Below are positions 12,760 to 25,113 of a stretch of 64,000 bases of DNA, one piece after another. The position numbers and the translations under genes were made by a program. Below the pieces are notes generated by a model, which saw only the letters and a list, made by a program, of their open reading frames with translations, did no database searches and was not told the DNA's origin. Every line of letters starts with the position of its first letter. Position 1 is the stretch's first letter. This DNA comes from Callaeas wilsoni (Eukaryota; Chordata; Aves; Passeriformes; Callaeidae). The stretch is taken from contig VWPU01004166.1 in NCBI GenBank assembly GCA_013398955.1, positions 124,001 to 188,000 of the forward strand, read 5' to 3'.

Positions 12760-15700
12760 TCTTTCTGGCCATGTTTTCTGGGAAATCACTCAAAACTTCC
12801 TCTGTATTACCTAGTCTGCATTCTGCTAAACCAAGACATTTTTTTCCACATTCCTGTTATCTTAGTTCTACCAGTTTTACTATACCAAGAAATTCCCGAT
12901 GATCAAGTTGCTTCCTCCATTTCCCTGCAGGTACAAGAAATCAAGCTATGTTTTTGTCATCTAATTAGAGAATTGCTGTAAGTCTCCCACTAATCCTATT
13001 GTTTGCCATGTTTGCAATGGCTGAGATACTGCTTTTCCATATTTAAGGTTAGATACCCATTTTCCCCATTCTTGTTCTTTCTGTCTCTTTCAGTTTGTCC
13101 TTGCATAATGCCAGCTTGTGTCAATTTGCAGCATACAGGCATCAAAAACAGGACTAAAGGTATTGGAAAGCCTACATTTTTCTTGGTTAAATTTAGAGCT
13201 ACAGGAAGGCAGTCACAGTCCTTTCGTGGCTAAGAGGAAACAAAAATTCTTTAACTAGAGGAAAAAGAGAGAAACTCCTGTAGCTAAGGAGAGGCACCAT
13301 ATATTACCCCGTCAATGTCTTTCTGCTCCTTTGTGGTGAAGCAATATTTTTCTTAGTTTTAATTATGTTTACTTGGAAAGAAAGATATGAAAGGTTTCCA
13401 TGAAGTAATAATTTGTTCCAAGGAAATCAACTGTGAACAGGGAAAGTTTTCACTTGATAAATAGCTCTTAGTCACTATCTATTGATGATACTCAGTAGGC
13501 CAAGAGGCCATTCACAACTAACTGCTAAGGAAGAGCTAATAAAAATCATTGTTTTAGGCAAAGTTTATCTAAATATTGAGGTTGTTCTATGAAATGTAGG
13601 AGGAGCTGGAATGTTTAAAGAAATTAATCTATTAAATAATTAATAACTGTGTTTACATCTATATAATTTCTGTATATTATTTATGCAGTTGTGGAATGCC
13701 ATTTCACTATTTCTGCTTTTAAAAACATGAAAGCACTTACTCTAAAAACAAGCCTGGCATCTCATTTCAAAATTTACATTTTTAAATTTCCTATTGTGTA
13801 AACCCAGTATTATATTCCATTTTCTTCAAGAGATTATATTTATGTTTGTAAAAGCAATGCCTGCATAATAAGGAATAATAAAGTGTATGAGTTTTAATTT
13901 AAGACTACTCTAATGTAGATAAACACTGAGTTATGATATATGAAAGATGATTATGAATTAGCAACTGTGTTTCATTGTTTTTTTGGTCTTAAGTCTTTGA
14001 ATATTTCTCACAACTGAAGATGTCAGGGTTCTTCTCTGGACATGCAGAATGACAAATATTCACAGATCTGCAGGCTTTCCTGAAGGTGGCTCCATTTGAT
14101 AAAGGTTAAATTAGACAATCCAGAATCAGATCAACCACAAATTCTTATCAGAGTAATCAGTCAGAGAAGGAAAAATCCAGAAATAACTGTTCAGATAGCA
14201 GGTATGAATAATGTCATGAAAGAATTTCCATAAAATTGTTCTGGGATTTAACCAACATATTCTTGAAATTTATCAACTGAGCAAATATCCCACAAAAAAT
14301 AGAAAGAACAGTCTTTGCCTATTTACATTGCATGTCTCTCTCTCAATTCTGAACTAAGGACTGTCTTAACTAGGAATTTTCCTTTCTTTTTAATTCTGAC
14401 TATTAAAAAATACAGGTTTATTTAACTGTATCTCATTCACACATAGTTGTTTCCAGCCTCAGTGAAATAGAGAACAAAGCATGTTCAGGAGAAGGCTTGT
14501 GTATTTTAGGATGGTTCTTAATTCTGCCTCAACTTTCTTCAGCTCAGGATGTAGATGAAAAGATAAAATGTACAAAGCTTCGTTTCAAAAGAAATTCTGA
14601 AATAGAAAATGGAAGAGGAAATTAACTTTCAGTGTGCTTTAAAAGAACTATAGCTTCAAAAACTTTGAAACCCAAGGAATGTCATTATATTTGTCTGCAA
14701 ATTAAAAAACAAATAAAAAACAAACCAAAAAAAAGGAGTAGAGGTGAAACATTTTTAGTTAAGTTAAATTCCAGGTTACTAGCAGATAGCGACTTCCATC
14801 TCTATTATCAAATAATTTTCGAACACTGAGGTTTTCTGTGATTTTCTAATGGCTCGGTGACATTGGATGAATAATGGAAAATATTACATTTTTCCACTGC
14901 AGAGGATAAACATTTAAAACTCTAGAGAAGCCTAAGATATATAGTCAAGGTATTCTGAAAATCTATAGGGTTCTACAGAGTTACTCGAATCTAGACTAGC
15001 ATTTGTCTCACAACTCAGGTACAATATCTTTGAAACACAATGCATCAATTAAATATTTTCTGTTTGATGCATTTTTAGAAAAAGGTTTTAAACCTGCCTA
15101 TCAGTACTTTAACGTTGTTCAAAGTATCATATGCAATATTTATATATGTTCTAGCTTCCCATCAGCAAGAAATGTCTTGTACATGTTTCCCAAATCACAT
15201 TTCTCAGAGTTTGGTCATAAATTAATGATGATGCTCTAATGGACCAGTTAAACTTGTCTGTGCAAAATGCTTGCATATGAAAAAGCATTTGTCACCAGGA
15301 GTTAAGACAAATCAAAAAATAATAGCAGTGCTCATAGCAGATGGCTAAACATGTTAACAGGACAACAAAATCATAGCTTCATCTACAGCAAGAGGTCAGA
15401 AAAGAACTTTCTCTGCCCTACCAAGGACCTTCAAATCTTTGATGTCATCTCCATTAAGATAAATATTAAGTGCTGGATATTTCTACTTGTGTGTATGCAT
15501 ATACGTTGGAATCCGGTATTTAATACATTGACCACTGAATGATATTTTAGCTTCCAAATCAATGCCACATAAAATTCACAGGAAAATATCACAACATTTC
15601 ACCAGAAGATGAATCACTTCAGTATGAAATCCTTTAGAAAAAAAATGCCTTTAAAGATTTTTCTGCCTTGAGCTGAAATAGAGTATGAATGCTACAGGCA

Positions 15701-17035
15701 TATGAGTAGTTATTTCAGTTAAATAAGAATGGATTTTATAGAGCGAAGAAAAGCTTTTTGGTTTCTGGTTTTTGAAACCTAGGGAATAGACTCCCAAATA
15801 TAAGAATCTTATCCTGCACTCATTAAAGTCTCCTTAAAATTCAGTAAGAAAGGAAGTGACACAAGTTGGGTGAAGAGATGAAAACTGGGAATTACAGTGT
15901 ATAATCACAGAAATAGTAGTTGTTCTAGCTGTTGGCAAAGCAAGGTAAGAAATAAGGGGGGAAAAAAAAAGAGGTAGAAGCCTTTCCATGACACAGAGAA
16001 TTTGGAGAGGCTGCAACTTTTAACAAATTTTTGTGATTTATTTTTAAGAAATCTTAGAAAATTCATATTCCGCATCTCTCCTCTGAAAGGATTTAAGGAA
16101 GCTTGGAACAGTGCACATGCTGATTTCTGAACCTGAAGACAGTGTTCTTCTTCTTTCTGTTGGAAAGTTAAAATATGAATTTAAAAAATCATTGTGACTT
16201 GGTGGAAGTTCAAGGCTGTGCTTCTTACTGTTTGACCGGTAACACAATAGATATTCCTTATATATATTTAAGTCTACTTATTATTTTACAGTTTTGGGGG
16301 TTTGTTTTTGTATTGGTTTTTTGCTTGTTTTAAATAAAAAAAAAATTTTAAATATTTAAGTAGCTTAGTGTCTTTTGGTGATTGCTTTTGTTTAGAAGAA
16401 TAGCCTTTAAAAGTCTCCTGTTCTCCATATGACTATGTGACTCTCAAGAAAATGCATACTTTTTAAGGCTAAATAAATAAGACAATTAAAAAAAAATATT
16501 TTCAGCAAAGAGTTATTGACTTAACTGGCTTCATGTAAATTCTATCTAATGAACACATTGTGTGGTCTGTAGAAACGACATTTCTACTTTAGTGGTTCAA
16601 TAACTGTTGCATTTAGAAGGAAAATAGTCTGAATGGATATGAATAAGGTTTTGATATGGAAAAAAGACGTGCAGTTACTCAGTAGTTTTTAATTCTACTT
16701 AAATTATTTTCTCCTTATGTCAGGTTATGGTAAACTCCTGCAGAATTAAAAACTCCCAAAGAATTTTGATTTGAAAATGTTTCTACAAAGAGTTATTTCT
16801 ATCAAAATCAACTTATTTGGAAAGAAAGTATTAAATTTTTTCAAAGTAATTTAATTGGCAAAATAAAATTCAGTGGCATACAGACGTTTCAAATGAACAT
16901 AATTTTTCCATAGTTTTAATTTCTAATTCCACTTTGTTCTCAAGTTTTTTGGTATTACTTCCACTTTGTCTTGCTTTTTTTCCCATTCTACTGTGAAAAA
17001 AAGAAAAAGAAAATACCAAAAGGGGATTGCAGAAG

Positions 17036-17090
17036 GGTTTTTTTTTTTTCCAAAAAAACCCAAAAAATTGTTGGTTTTTTTTTCTTTCAA
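17036..17090. repeat. Alternating T-rich and A-rich low-complexity tract
   Basis: A run of T is followed by CC, a run of A, CCC, a run of A and another run of T. The halves are partly self-complementary (GGTTTTTT against AAAAAACC) and could fold. It is simple sequence rather than a recognised element. Confidence 0.7.
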
Positions 17091-20000
17091 AATATTACTG
17101 CATTAAAAAGTCTCAGTTTTTGATTATGTACAGGTTTGGAAAAAAAAGTTTTCTTCTGTCTGTGAAAAAACTATCCGGACTATAAGTAAAAAATAGATTT
17201 TCAAATTTCAGTACTAACCATGGAATAGTAAACAAATTAGAACTCTTTTTCTCTTCTTCTTTTGGATATGTATTCTGCTGTATATCTCCCTTTTGATTGT
17301 GTTTTAAATGCCTTGAAGATAATCTTGCAATTCAGAAATAAAATCAAATATTTTAATTTTCTTTCCAAAAGTGGGAGCAGGAGACTCCTCTTTTTTCTCA
17401 CTTTTTCTCTGCTGGATTACAACAAAATATAAGGATTTAAAATTATTCATATGGTGATAAAAACAGATGTAACATTTTTAAGAATTAAACCAAATTTGGG
17501 GGGAAATTACAAAGGAACAAATAATTGGGAACTGTTGTGTAGCCACAAAAAGGAAAGCAATCTTAATGAACACAATTCTCCTACTCTTAGAAATAAGTAT
17601 TTTATGCCATGTCATTTCTTGCAAGATTGCTTTAAGCAGCAGGTTTTTAAAATTAATTTCTGCCTTTCATGGTCTATAGACGGTAGAAACTAGGAACTGT
17701 CTTGCTTGGTCAGGGGAGTTAATGCAATTTATTTTCCAGGTCATGAAGGTATCAACAAATCCACCATGAGGTCAGGAAGCACAACAGTCATTCTTGAAGG
17801 AATGTCATCCTGACAGTGATACAGCTAAACTCACCTGGAAGTTATTTTCTGAAATATTTTCATCCTTTCACAGTAGAAAGCTGAACATGATCACTAATTT
17901 TTCTTAGCAGATGAATGTGAGCATCCTCACTAAGTTCCAGCCTTAGCCAAATCACTAAAGGATCCCAGCTAAAGTGGGGCATACTAAAAAAACAAGGTTT
18001 GTATTTGAATTTTAAAGGGTTTCATTTTCCTGCGTGGGTGTGAGAAGCAGCTGACCGTGCTCTTGCACCCAGCTCCATTCACATGCTCCTCTGCAAGCAG
18101 ATGCTCACAAATCCCTGCTGTCTGGAACGACACAGGGCACGGGTGGACATAGGCTTGATGCAGTCAAGCATCTGTGGCATTAATCTGCAGCTGAGAGGCT
18201 CTCAGCAGCACGAGCTGCACCACCACTCTCAGTGCAGCTCCGAGCTGGCTCCTGCCTGCCCAGGAGGTAGCACAGGCACATCCAGCTTTGGTCATCACTA
18301 TATCCATTATAATCATTTCGTTCTGGAAGTCTGAAATTATTCTGGCCTCCTAAGAAAAATGAACAAAACACGTGTTCTTCAGAAAGAGTTATCAGCTCTA
18401 CAGTTTTAAATTTCTGGATGAGAACAATCTAATATCACCTGAAATCTACAGGAGCTTTTGCTCCAAATCATTTGAGCAGAGAACTTTTAATAAAATCTCC
18501 CTTCTAATTAGAAGAAAACATAATCATCAATGTTGTGGTAAACAAAGCTGACAATATCAGTGAGATAATTATTTTAAAAAATAAATAAAACATGTTCTGT
18601 CATGCTTGACAAATTTAATTGCGGGATGTTTTTTATATGCAGGGTTGCAGACTCTTAGCAGTAATCAAACTAATGGTTTGTCCTTGCCACTTAGTAAGGT
18701 TTATTTTGTGTAGCAAAAACATAAGGTAAGCATAGTACTGGCATTTGTGTCAGAATACTGATGATATTGATATCCTTCCTACACAGAAGGATGAAACTGT
18801 TGGGTAAATTTTTATTTGGTCACCATTCCCTATTCAAAAGATACTCAGAACCTGAAAAGAAGGTAGAGATATTTGGCTATCTCTTACTTATCAGTGTAAA
18901 TTTTTAATTCCTTTTTTGATTGAATATGCTTTTCATATATGAATAGAAACTATGGGGAAAAAGGGGAATTAATGCTCCATCCCATGTGATGAACACTGGG
19001 CTTTGAGAGGAATGCATGAAAAATCTCAGTTATTAATTAATTTCATCTCATTCAAACTTATAAGTCCCTAGAGGAAGTTTCCCCAAAGGCTAAAGTAAGT
19101 ATGCTTTAAGTCTAATTTCTTTATTTTCTAACTTGGAACAGAAGACAAGATCCTTTTCGTAGTTTTTTTTCTCCGATATTTTTCCTGATCTGATATAGAT
19201 TGTTTTTTCTACTCTTCTAATGCAGCTCTATGCTATCTCCAACTGAACACTATTCAAAAGCACTGACCACTTCTGTCACTTCATTGCTGGGAAAAGACCT
19301 TCTCTTGGTTATACAACTCAGCTTAAAGTAGCTGAAATGAAAGTGGACGTTGTTATTCTTTCATATCATGATATATTCACTATTCTTATTTCTTTGTCTT
19401 ACAATCTTAATTTCAGCAAGCATACCACTGCAATTTAAAGCACCTTTCTCTCAACTATGATTGGCTTTGATTTGAGGGCTTTTCTTCACTTATAAAGAAG
19501 AGCTGTGTCTTTGGTTTCAAATTTTTTCATCTTGCTGTAAATAGATTTCTTATTGTTAAAATACTACCCATTCCCTTTCTTCCCCATTTACTGCTTCTCT
19601 TTCAGGGAGAAAAATAAAAAGTACAGAAAGATGTGATGTCTTGGCCTTCCAATGCTTACAGATTCAGGGTCAAAAAAGATCCTGTATTCACTGCAGATAC
19701 ATTTTGCCTTTTCTGCAGAGCAATAGGGAAATCTCTGTTTGGTCACCAGCAGGTACCACGTCTGCTGAAATGTTCCCATGGAGACAGGGCATAGCTGAGC
19801 ACAGCAGCGAAGATGCACCTTACAGCCCTTCCACGGGGTCTGTGGTTACGTTTGTAGCTGATAGAGTGCACAGCAAAAGCATCCCCCTTCTTTAGAAATC
19901 ACATTTGGCTAGGAGTCAAATGCTCATTTCCTAAAGAAACCTTAAAAGACTGTAGACTACATAAAGGAGGAAGAACCAAACAAGTGTATAAGCATTTCAC

Positions 20001-20416
20001 ACAGATTTCACAGTATTCCAGTGATGCTTGCAGAAACTTGAAAGCTCTGTATAGTTGAGATCCTTTTTATTTTGTTCGTGCTTTCTTTGTGTTTCAGATT
20101 TATTTCTAGATCTGAAATCAAACAAATACTGTCGTCTTTAGCATGAGATGACTTGGACACAAAGTAATATTAATTGAGATGTAGGTATTCGGTTTGCTGT
20201 TTGGTTGTGGTATTTGAACCATGCTTCATTCCACAACACCTGCTGGAACAAGCTGCTCCTAGGAGAAAGACATCGGCATTGAGCCTTGGGATGTGCTTCC
20301 TATACTACAGGTAGGAAAAAAAGAAGCGTTTTTTAATAAATGTGGGAAAGAAATCCTGACCATTGGATTCATCAAATTCAGTGATAAAAATGTAGCTTGG
20401 CTTCTTTAAGGTATTA

Positions 20417-20474
20417 CCAAAACAAAAACAAAAACAAACAAAAAAACCCCAACAACAACAAAAAACCCACAAGA
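20417..20474. repeat. A-rich (CAAAA/CAA)n simple repeat
   Basis: This is an imperfect run of CAAAA, CAAA and CAA units with a few CCCC interruptions. It is low-complexity sequence. It might be the decayed tail of a plus-strand retroposon, but no body is recognisable upstream. Confidence 0.85.
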
Positions 20475-20994
20475 AAATACTAGTACTGCTGTAGAAAAGA
20501 CTGATAAAAATTAGCTTTCAATTGTTCAGACTTTTCTACTCGCCAACATAGAACTCAACTAAAATTGAAGATGCCAACAGAGTGATAAAATTATTTTGGA
20601 AAAATACTATGAGACATTGAATGAGTTTGGTTCATTTAATTTGGTGAAGAAAACTTAAAGATGAGATATGCTGATTCTTTACAATTAAAATCTTCAATAA
20701 TTTAAAATAATTTCAAAACTACAAGCATTTTTAGGACTTAATTCTACTTAAAACTTAGTGACATTAAAAACCTTTACAGTGATATTACAGATGTTCAGCT
20801 GCTTATCCAGCTCAATGTGTTAAACTAATTATCAGATATGGGGTCCTGAGGAATTTTTTTCTCCTAATTAGGACGAATTTCTGCAGAGGCAAAATTTACT
20901 TTTTTTGTTGCCTGGGTCATCATCATCATAGTCCTCTGGGAATTTTTCTGACAAAGGTCCAGCAATCTGGTAGGCAGATAATGCTCTTACTTCC

Positions 20995-21365
20995 TCCTGT
21001 TTTCTTCCTGTGGTGCGTTGCCTTTTGGCGCGTCGCCTTTTGGCGCGTCAGGAAGCATTTCCCGGCCCACGGCGTTTGCAGAGATGTGGGGTGATGCTGT
21101 GGGTCCCCCAACCCAGCTGCTGTTTGTGTGTTAGCTCAGTCAAGGCCTGCGTGCAGGGACTCAGTGGCTCTTGCAGCGCCCTGTCACTCTGCCCTGCCGG
21201 ATGGAGGATCACCGCGAGTAGGAAAACAAAACTCGTACACAGCAGCCTGTTGGGTCCCATTTAAACATTATCTCCATCCAGAGCTGCTCATGCTGTGGGT
21301 CTCAGATGTTGTCTTTGCTGGAATGTCTCCAAGGGAGGCAGGAGAATTGAATCCAGCCTAGTGCA
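20995..21365. promoter_or_regulatory. CpG-rich patch with paired E2F-like sites (candidate promoter)
   Basis: This GC-rich island sits in AT-rich DNA. About nine CpGs fall within 21015-21074, a density unlike anything else in the window. A 15-bp unit is tandemly duplicated (21015-21029 and 21030-21044) with a partial third copy, and each unit boundary creates TTTGGCGC, matching the E2F consensus TTTSSCGC, at 21024-21031 and 21039-21046. Open frames of 60-84 codons run on both strands but have no known domain. It may be a small promoter of a noncoding transcript, a remnant of a mobile element, or a chance GC patch. The motif match is directly visible; promoter function is inference. Confidence 0.3.
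21015..21050. repeat. 15-bp CpG-rich tandem repeat, 2.4 copies
   Basis: The unit GCGTYGCCTTTTGGC occurs at 21015-21029 and 21030-21044, differing at one base, followed by a partial third unit GCGTCA. The duplication doubles an E2F-like site. Confidence 0.9.
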
Positions 21366-22254
21366 AAAATAGGGGAACCCCGAGGCACTGATTTTTGCAA
21401 GAGATGTTTTCCCCTTTGTGGTCACACAAGGTACCATGTTTGAATTCAGGGAGTTCTGGAAATGAAGGAACCATGAGAACCATAAGCCTGTGAGAAATTC
21501 CAGGTTTGATGCCTGACTTAACATTTACCAACCTTTTTTCCCCCACCCCAAAGTCATAGTTTGCTGGAGCAGTACTTTCTCTTGCAGTTGAAAACATCAA
21601 GATTTCTCATCTGTCATGCTCTTGTCTCATGTACTATTTGCAGAAAACTGTATTGCAGCTACTTAGGATTCTGTCATAAAGACCCTAAGATTGTCAACGT
21701 TTATTTGCCACACCTTGACACTTCCCAGGAGTATGAAAGGTTGTGATTTATTAAACCAGTCTGTGTTATATGAATTGGAGAGTCATTCTGCTGCAGAAAA
21801 GGATCTTAAAATCAGAGTTGGCTCGATGCACCCTGGCAGATATGTCGAATCCATGCTGCAGTCAGAGATGTATCCAAGGCTCAGTGTATCCTGGTCCAAG
21901 TGTCATGGGATGATTTAACCTTTATCTTTGCAAGACAGCTGATTTGGGTCTATTCCAACAGACTTAAAGATCCACTCAGTCTGACATGGTGATGAAGATG
22001 GACGAATATATTACAGGAATCATTTTGACCCAAGATCTCATTCTGAGGTCTGTAAAGGTACAAATGGAAATATCTCTTTGTACAAAGTGGTATATAGCCC
22101 TGCTTACTTGTTCTCAGATTGCTCTACATTAGGCACACAGCTGAGCAGAGAAGGACATTCAGAACTATATTTCTCTTGAGATGAAGACAGAAACAGGTGG
22201 GACAATATCACAGCAAAAGTTATCTTCAGTCAGTTGGAGATTGAGATATCTGTC
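21366..22254. other. Noncoding stretch between the CpG patch and the LTR
   Basis: No gene was recognised. Several frames of 60-80 codons occur on both strands (for example 21561-21746 and 21691-21918) with no domain. If the CpG patch is a promoter firing rightward, this would be the first part of its transcript, but I see no convincing exon structure. Confidence 0.5.
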
Positions 22255-22465
22255 CTGATCTTGGTTGGGATAGAGTTACTTCCTCGTAGGTGGTATAGTG
22301 CTGTTTTGGATTTGAGACAAGAGTAATGAAAACACACTCGTGTTAATTGTTTGTAAGCAGTATTGGAACTACATCAAGGACTTTTCAGCTTCTCACCCCA
22401 CCCCACTGGAAGTAGGCTGAGAGACACAGGAGTTGGGAGGGGACATAGCTGGGACAGCTGACCTC

Positions 22466-22511
22466 AACTGACCAAAGAGATATTCCAGAACTGACCAAAG
22501 AGATATCCCAG
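22466..22511 (+). repeat. 23-bp tandem duplication inside the LTR U3
   Basis: The segment beginning AACTGACCAAAGAGATAT is present twice head to tail (22466-22488 and 22489-22511, near-identical), just upstream of the TATA box. U3 regions often vary by such enhancer-unit duplications; whether this one predates insertion is unknown. Confidence 0.85.
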
Positions 22512-22532
22512 GCCGGCTGGCACCATGCTCAG

Positions 22533-22540
22533 TATATAAA
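22533..22540 (+). promoter_or_regulatory. LTR TATA box
   Basis: TATATAAA lies at the expected place in the LTR, downstream of the duplicated CTGACCAAAG block and upstream of the R/U5-like part. It is the likely core promoter of the former provirus. Present-day activity is unknown. Confidence 0.6.
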
Positions 22541-22774
22541 CCAGGAGGATGTTCAGAGTCATGGCATTTGTTGTCGTCAGTCAGTTTTAGGTGTGATGGA
22601 GCCCTGCTTTCCTGGGCTGAACTACTGCCTGTCCATGAAAAGTGATGAATGAATTCCTTGTTTTGCTTGGCTTTGCAATTTTTGCTTTTCTGATTATTTT
22701 CTCCATCCTGATGCATGGGAAGGGAATGAGTGGCTCTGTGGGACTTGGTTGCCAGCTGAGGTCAAACCACATCA

Positions 22775-24546
22775 CCATCCAATTTTCAGAGCTTCTCTCT
22801 AAACAGTAAAAGAAACCAAAGTATTAATCAGAAGCAAAACGGTGCCTTTTGCTTCCCTTTAAGAGGTGATCAGGTGCAGAGAGTGCCTGACCCTCATGTC
22901 TGTTTAGTGTGGAGGAACTGTGCCTTCACTGCTTGAACACAGGCATGGTTTCTGCTCAGCTTCGCAGTGGAATTTAACAACCATCTCCAGCTGAAAAATT
23001 ACACAAGGACTTCCAGGATCAAACTTATTATGCATTCAGTATCCCAACACTCCATCTGCTGTTTCCTTGTTCCATATCCCATTAACAAATGCTAAGCTGC
23101 AGATTGTTTTTCACATAGTAATGAGCTGCATAAGTATGTAAACAAAACAAAAGTTATATCTTTCTGTTAGAACAAATTCCAAGAACACCTCCTGTTGCAA
23201 CACTACTAATGACAGGATAGCAACAGTGGAATAAAGAGAGTAATTTGTAGTATTCCCCGGTCAGCTGCACACATGATTTCTCCAAAGTAAGTAAGTGAGG
23301 CAATTTATTCCATACTTACAATGCACCAGATTCATTCCCGCTTTAATTGCAGTAGCCTCAGTGGATCTGTATCATGGAAGAATTTGGCCTTGCAGTTGCA
23401 AATCTTCCTACAGATGGTGTTAAAAAAAAAGGTGAACAGCATAAATAATGTTATTATCCCAATTAACTGGAATTGATTAATTCATCCATCCATTTCCCAA
23501 GTGATTATCTCCAATTAAAATAATTGCCTGGATAACATTCCACTGCTAGGTCCCTGGGTGCAACAGAGATTTCTAAACAGCACTTTACTCATATTCCAAT
23601 ACAACCACCAATACCTGGCAGCAGGGAAACACTTTGCAGTTTGCTATAGTTCAACATGAGAACAGAGGAAGGTTTGAAATATCTCTAAGAAACGCAGACT
23701 CAGGTATTATTATTTGCATAAGCATTGGGTTACTGTGGCATGGGAGTTGAGTTGCAGAATGCAAGGGGATGGTGCCTGCTGTAAAGAGGTGATATTTATG
23801 AGCAAGCACAGATGCATGAGGAGCACAAAGAAACCATGAGATAATACCAGTAGGCATAGCAGCCTCTCACTGTTGTATATTTTTGTAGTCATCACAGTAC
23901 TGGATGTTTTTTCCAACCACATCTCTGAAGGTAACCAGCTCTGTTGATGCTTACAAAGATCCTCCCAGCTGTGAAAGTGATAAAAATCTGATGACACCTG
24001 TCTGAAAAAGTAAAACATGGGCAGAGGAGTCTGACACCAGAGAATGACCAGAGGCAAGATTCTGCTTTCTGATTGTGATTAGAAGATGATGGGTGTGACA
24101 GGGATGCCTTGAAAAGGCAGTTTCTGAAATTGCATGTGAAGTGTGAGAGAGATATAGAGTAGTAATTTAAAGAAAGTGATAACAAGCTCAAATGATCTGG
24201 GTATGAGGAGGATGCCTGTAGCCACAGTATAGCATCTGCTAAGTTCAGAGAAAAGGCTGTTCTAAAAAAATGTGAGAGTATGCTTAAATATATGCATAGA
24301 TGGAGATGAAAAACTGCATCTAGGAGATGTTTTGTATCAAAAATATGCAAAATTCATGTAGAGTTTGAATCCAAAAGCATTAAACTCAGAGCTGAATATA
24401 ATGTTAAAATACTGGGCTGCTTAATCACTCAGTACAATAGCTGGCACACTTTTATGAAAATGAGTTAAAAGAAATGGTAACAGCAAAGATTGCAGGAAAA
24501 ATTTTAGTTGTTTTATGGATTGGTTGATTAGGAATGGTCAGGTGGC
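22775..24546. other. Noncoding stretch between LTR and CR1
   Basis: No gene is supported. Two overlapping minus-strand frames (23710-24057, 115 codons; 23892-24350, 152 codons) are the largest here. They are rich in L, S, H and C without a known motif, and lack coding-like features such as conserved domains or splice structure, so I treat them as chance frames. Confidence 0.5.
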
Positions 24547-25113
24547 GAATCATAGAAGGTGCTGAATTGAAAGGGAAACATCAGGATCATTGAGTCCAAC
24601 CCCTGGCCCTGCATAGGACAAGGATCTTGGCCCTCCCCAAGGATCCCACTATGTGCCTGAGAGCATTGTCCAAACACTTCTCAAACTCAGACAGACTTGG
24701 GGCTGTGACCACTTCCCTGGGAAGCCTGTTCCAGTGAGTGCTCAACTTCACTCTCTGGGTGAAGAACCTCTTCCTGATATCCAGCCTAAACCCCTTCTGA
24801 CTCAGCTTCACAGCATTTCCTTGGGTCCTGTCACTCATCACCACAGAGCAGAGATCAGTGTCTGCCCCTCCACTTCCCCTCACGAGGAAGTTGTAACTGC
24901 ACTGAAGTCTCCCCTCAGCCTCCTCTTCTCGAGGCTGAATAGCCCTTCTTTGGATGCTCTCTGATGGTTTAATGTATTTTCTGATATTGTGGCACTCAAA
25001 ACTGCCCCCAGCATTCGAGGTGAGGCTGCCCCAGTGCAGAGACGAGTGGGACAATCCCCTCCCTTGCCCACCTGGAAATGCTGTTTCTGTTGCACTCCAG
25101 GACACGGTTGGCC
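24547..25113 (-). mobile_element. CR1 retrotransposon, antisense, 5'-truncated
   Basis: This is a minus-strand CR1 copy of about 570 bp. Its 3' tail lies at 24547 (AATCATAGAA on the plus strand, followed by TTGAGTCCAACCCCTGG). The body reads, on the minus strand, FSLEKRRLRGDF (frame 24880-25149) and then, in another frame (24587-25132), DIRKRFFTQRV, HWNRLPREVV and APSLSEFEKCLDNAL, all typical of the C-terminal end of CR1 ORF2. The change of frame near 24900 shows at least one indel. The 181-codon open frame is therefore a mosaic of ORF2 tail and 3' UTR, not a gene. The 5' break is near GACACGGTTGGCC. Confidence 0.93.

Larger units (their letters stand above)
11961..20994. other. AT-rich noncoding stretch
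   Basis: No gene was found. Noted structures are a 13-bp tandem duplication (12734-12759), T- and A-rich tracts near 16290-16345 and 17036-17090, a GC-richer patch near 18030-18275 with frames on both strands but no known domain, and an A-rich tract at 20417-20474. All frames are short and lack recognisable motifs. Confidence 0.55.
22255..22774 (+). mobile_element. Solo LTR of an avian endogenous retrovirus
   Basis: The order of landmarks matches an LTR family widespread in bird genomes. It opens with TGATCTTGGTTGGGATAGAG. Then come the CTTCTCACCCCACCCCACTG segment (about 22390), GGGACAGCTGACC and CTGACCAAAGAGATAT (about 22450-22510), a TATATAAA box at 22533-22540, GGAGCCCTGCTTTCCTG (about 22600), GAATTCCTTGTTTTGCTTGG (about 22650), and a terminal block with GGTTGCCAGCTGAGGTC. 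No gag, pol, protease or env sequence flanks it, so it is a solo LTR left by recombination between the two ends of a provirus. Compared with relatives as I recall them, the stretch after the TATA-driven start, where a poly(A) signal would sit, is shortened and no AATAAA is visible. Exact ends are uncertain by about 10 bp. Confidence 0.78.

Noticed and set aside
23892..24350. 152-codon minus-strand frame, overlapped by a 115-codon frame
   Set aside because: No recognisable family. The residues L, S, H and C reflect base composition, and two overlapping frames with no splice structure argue against coding.
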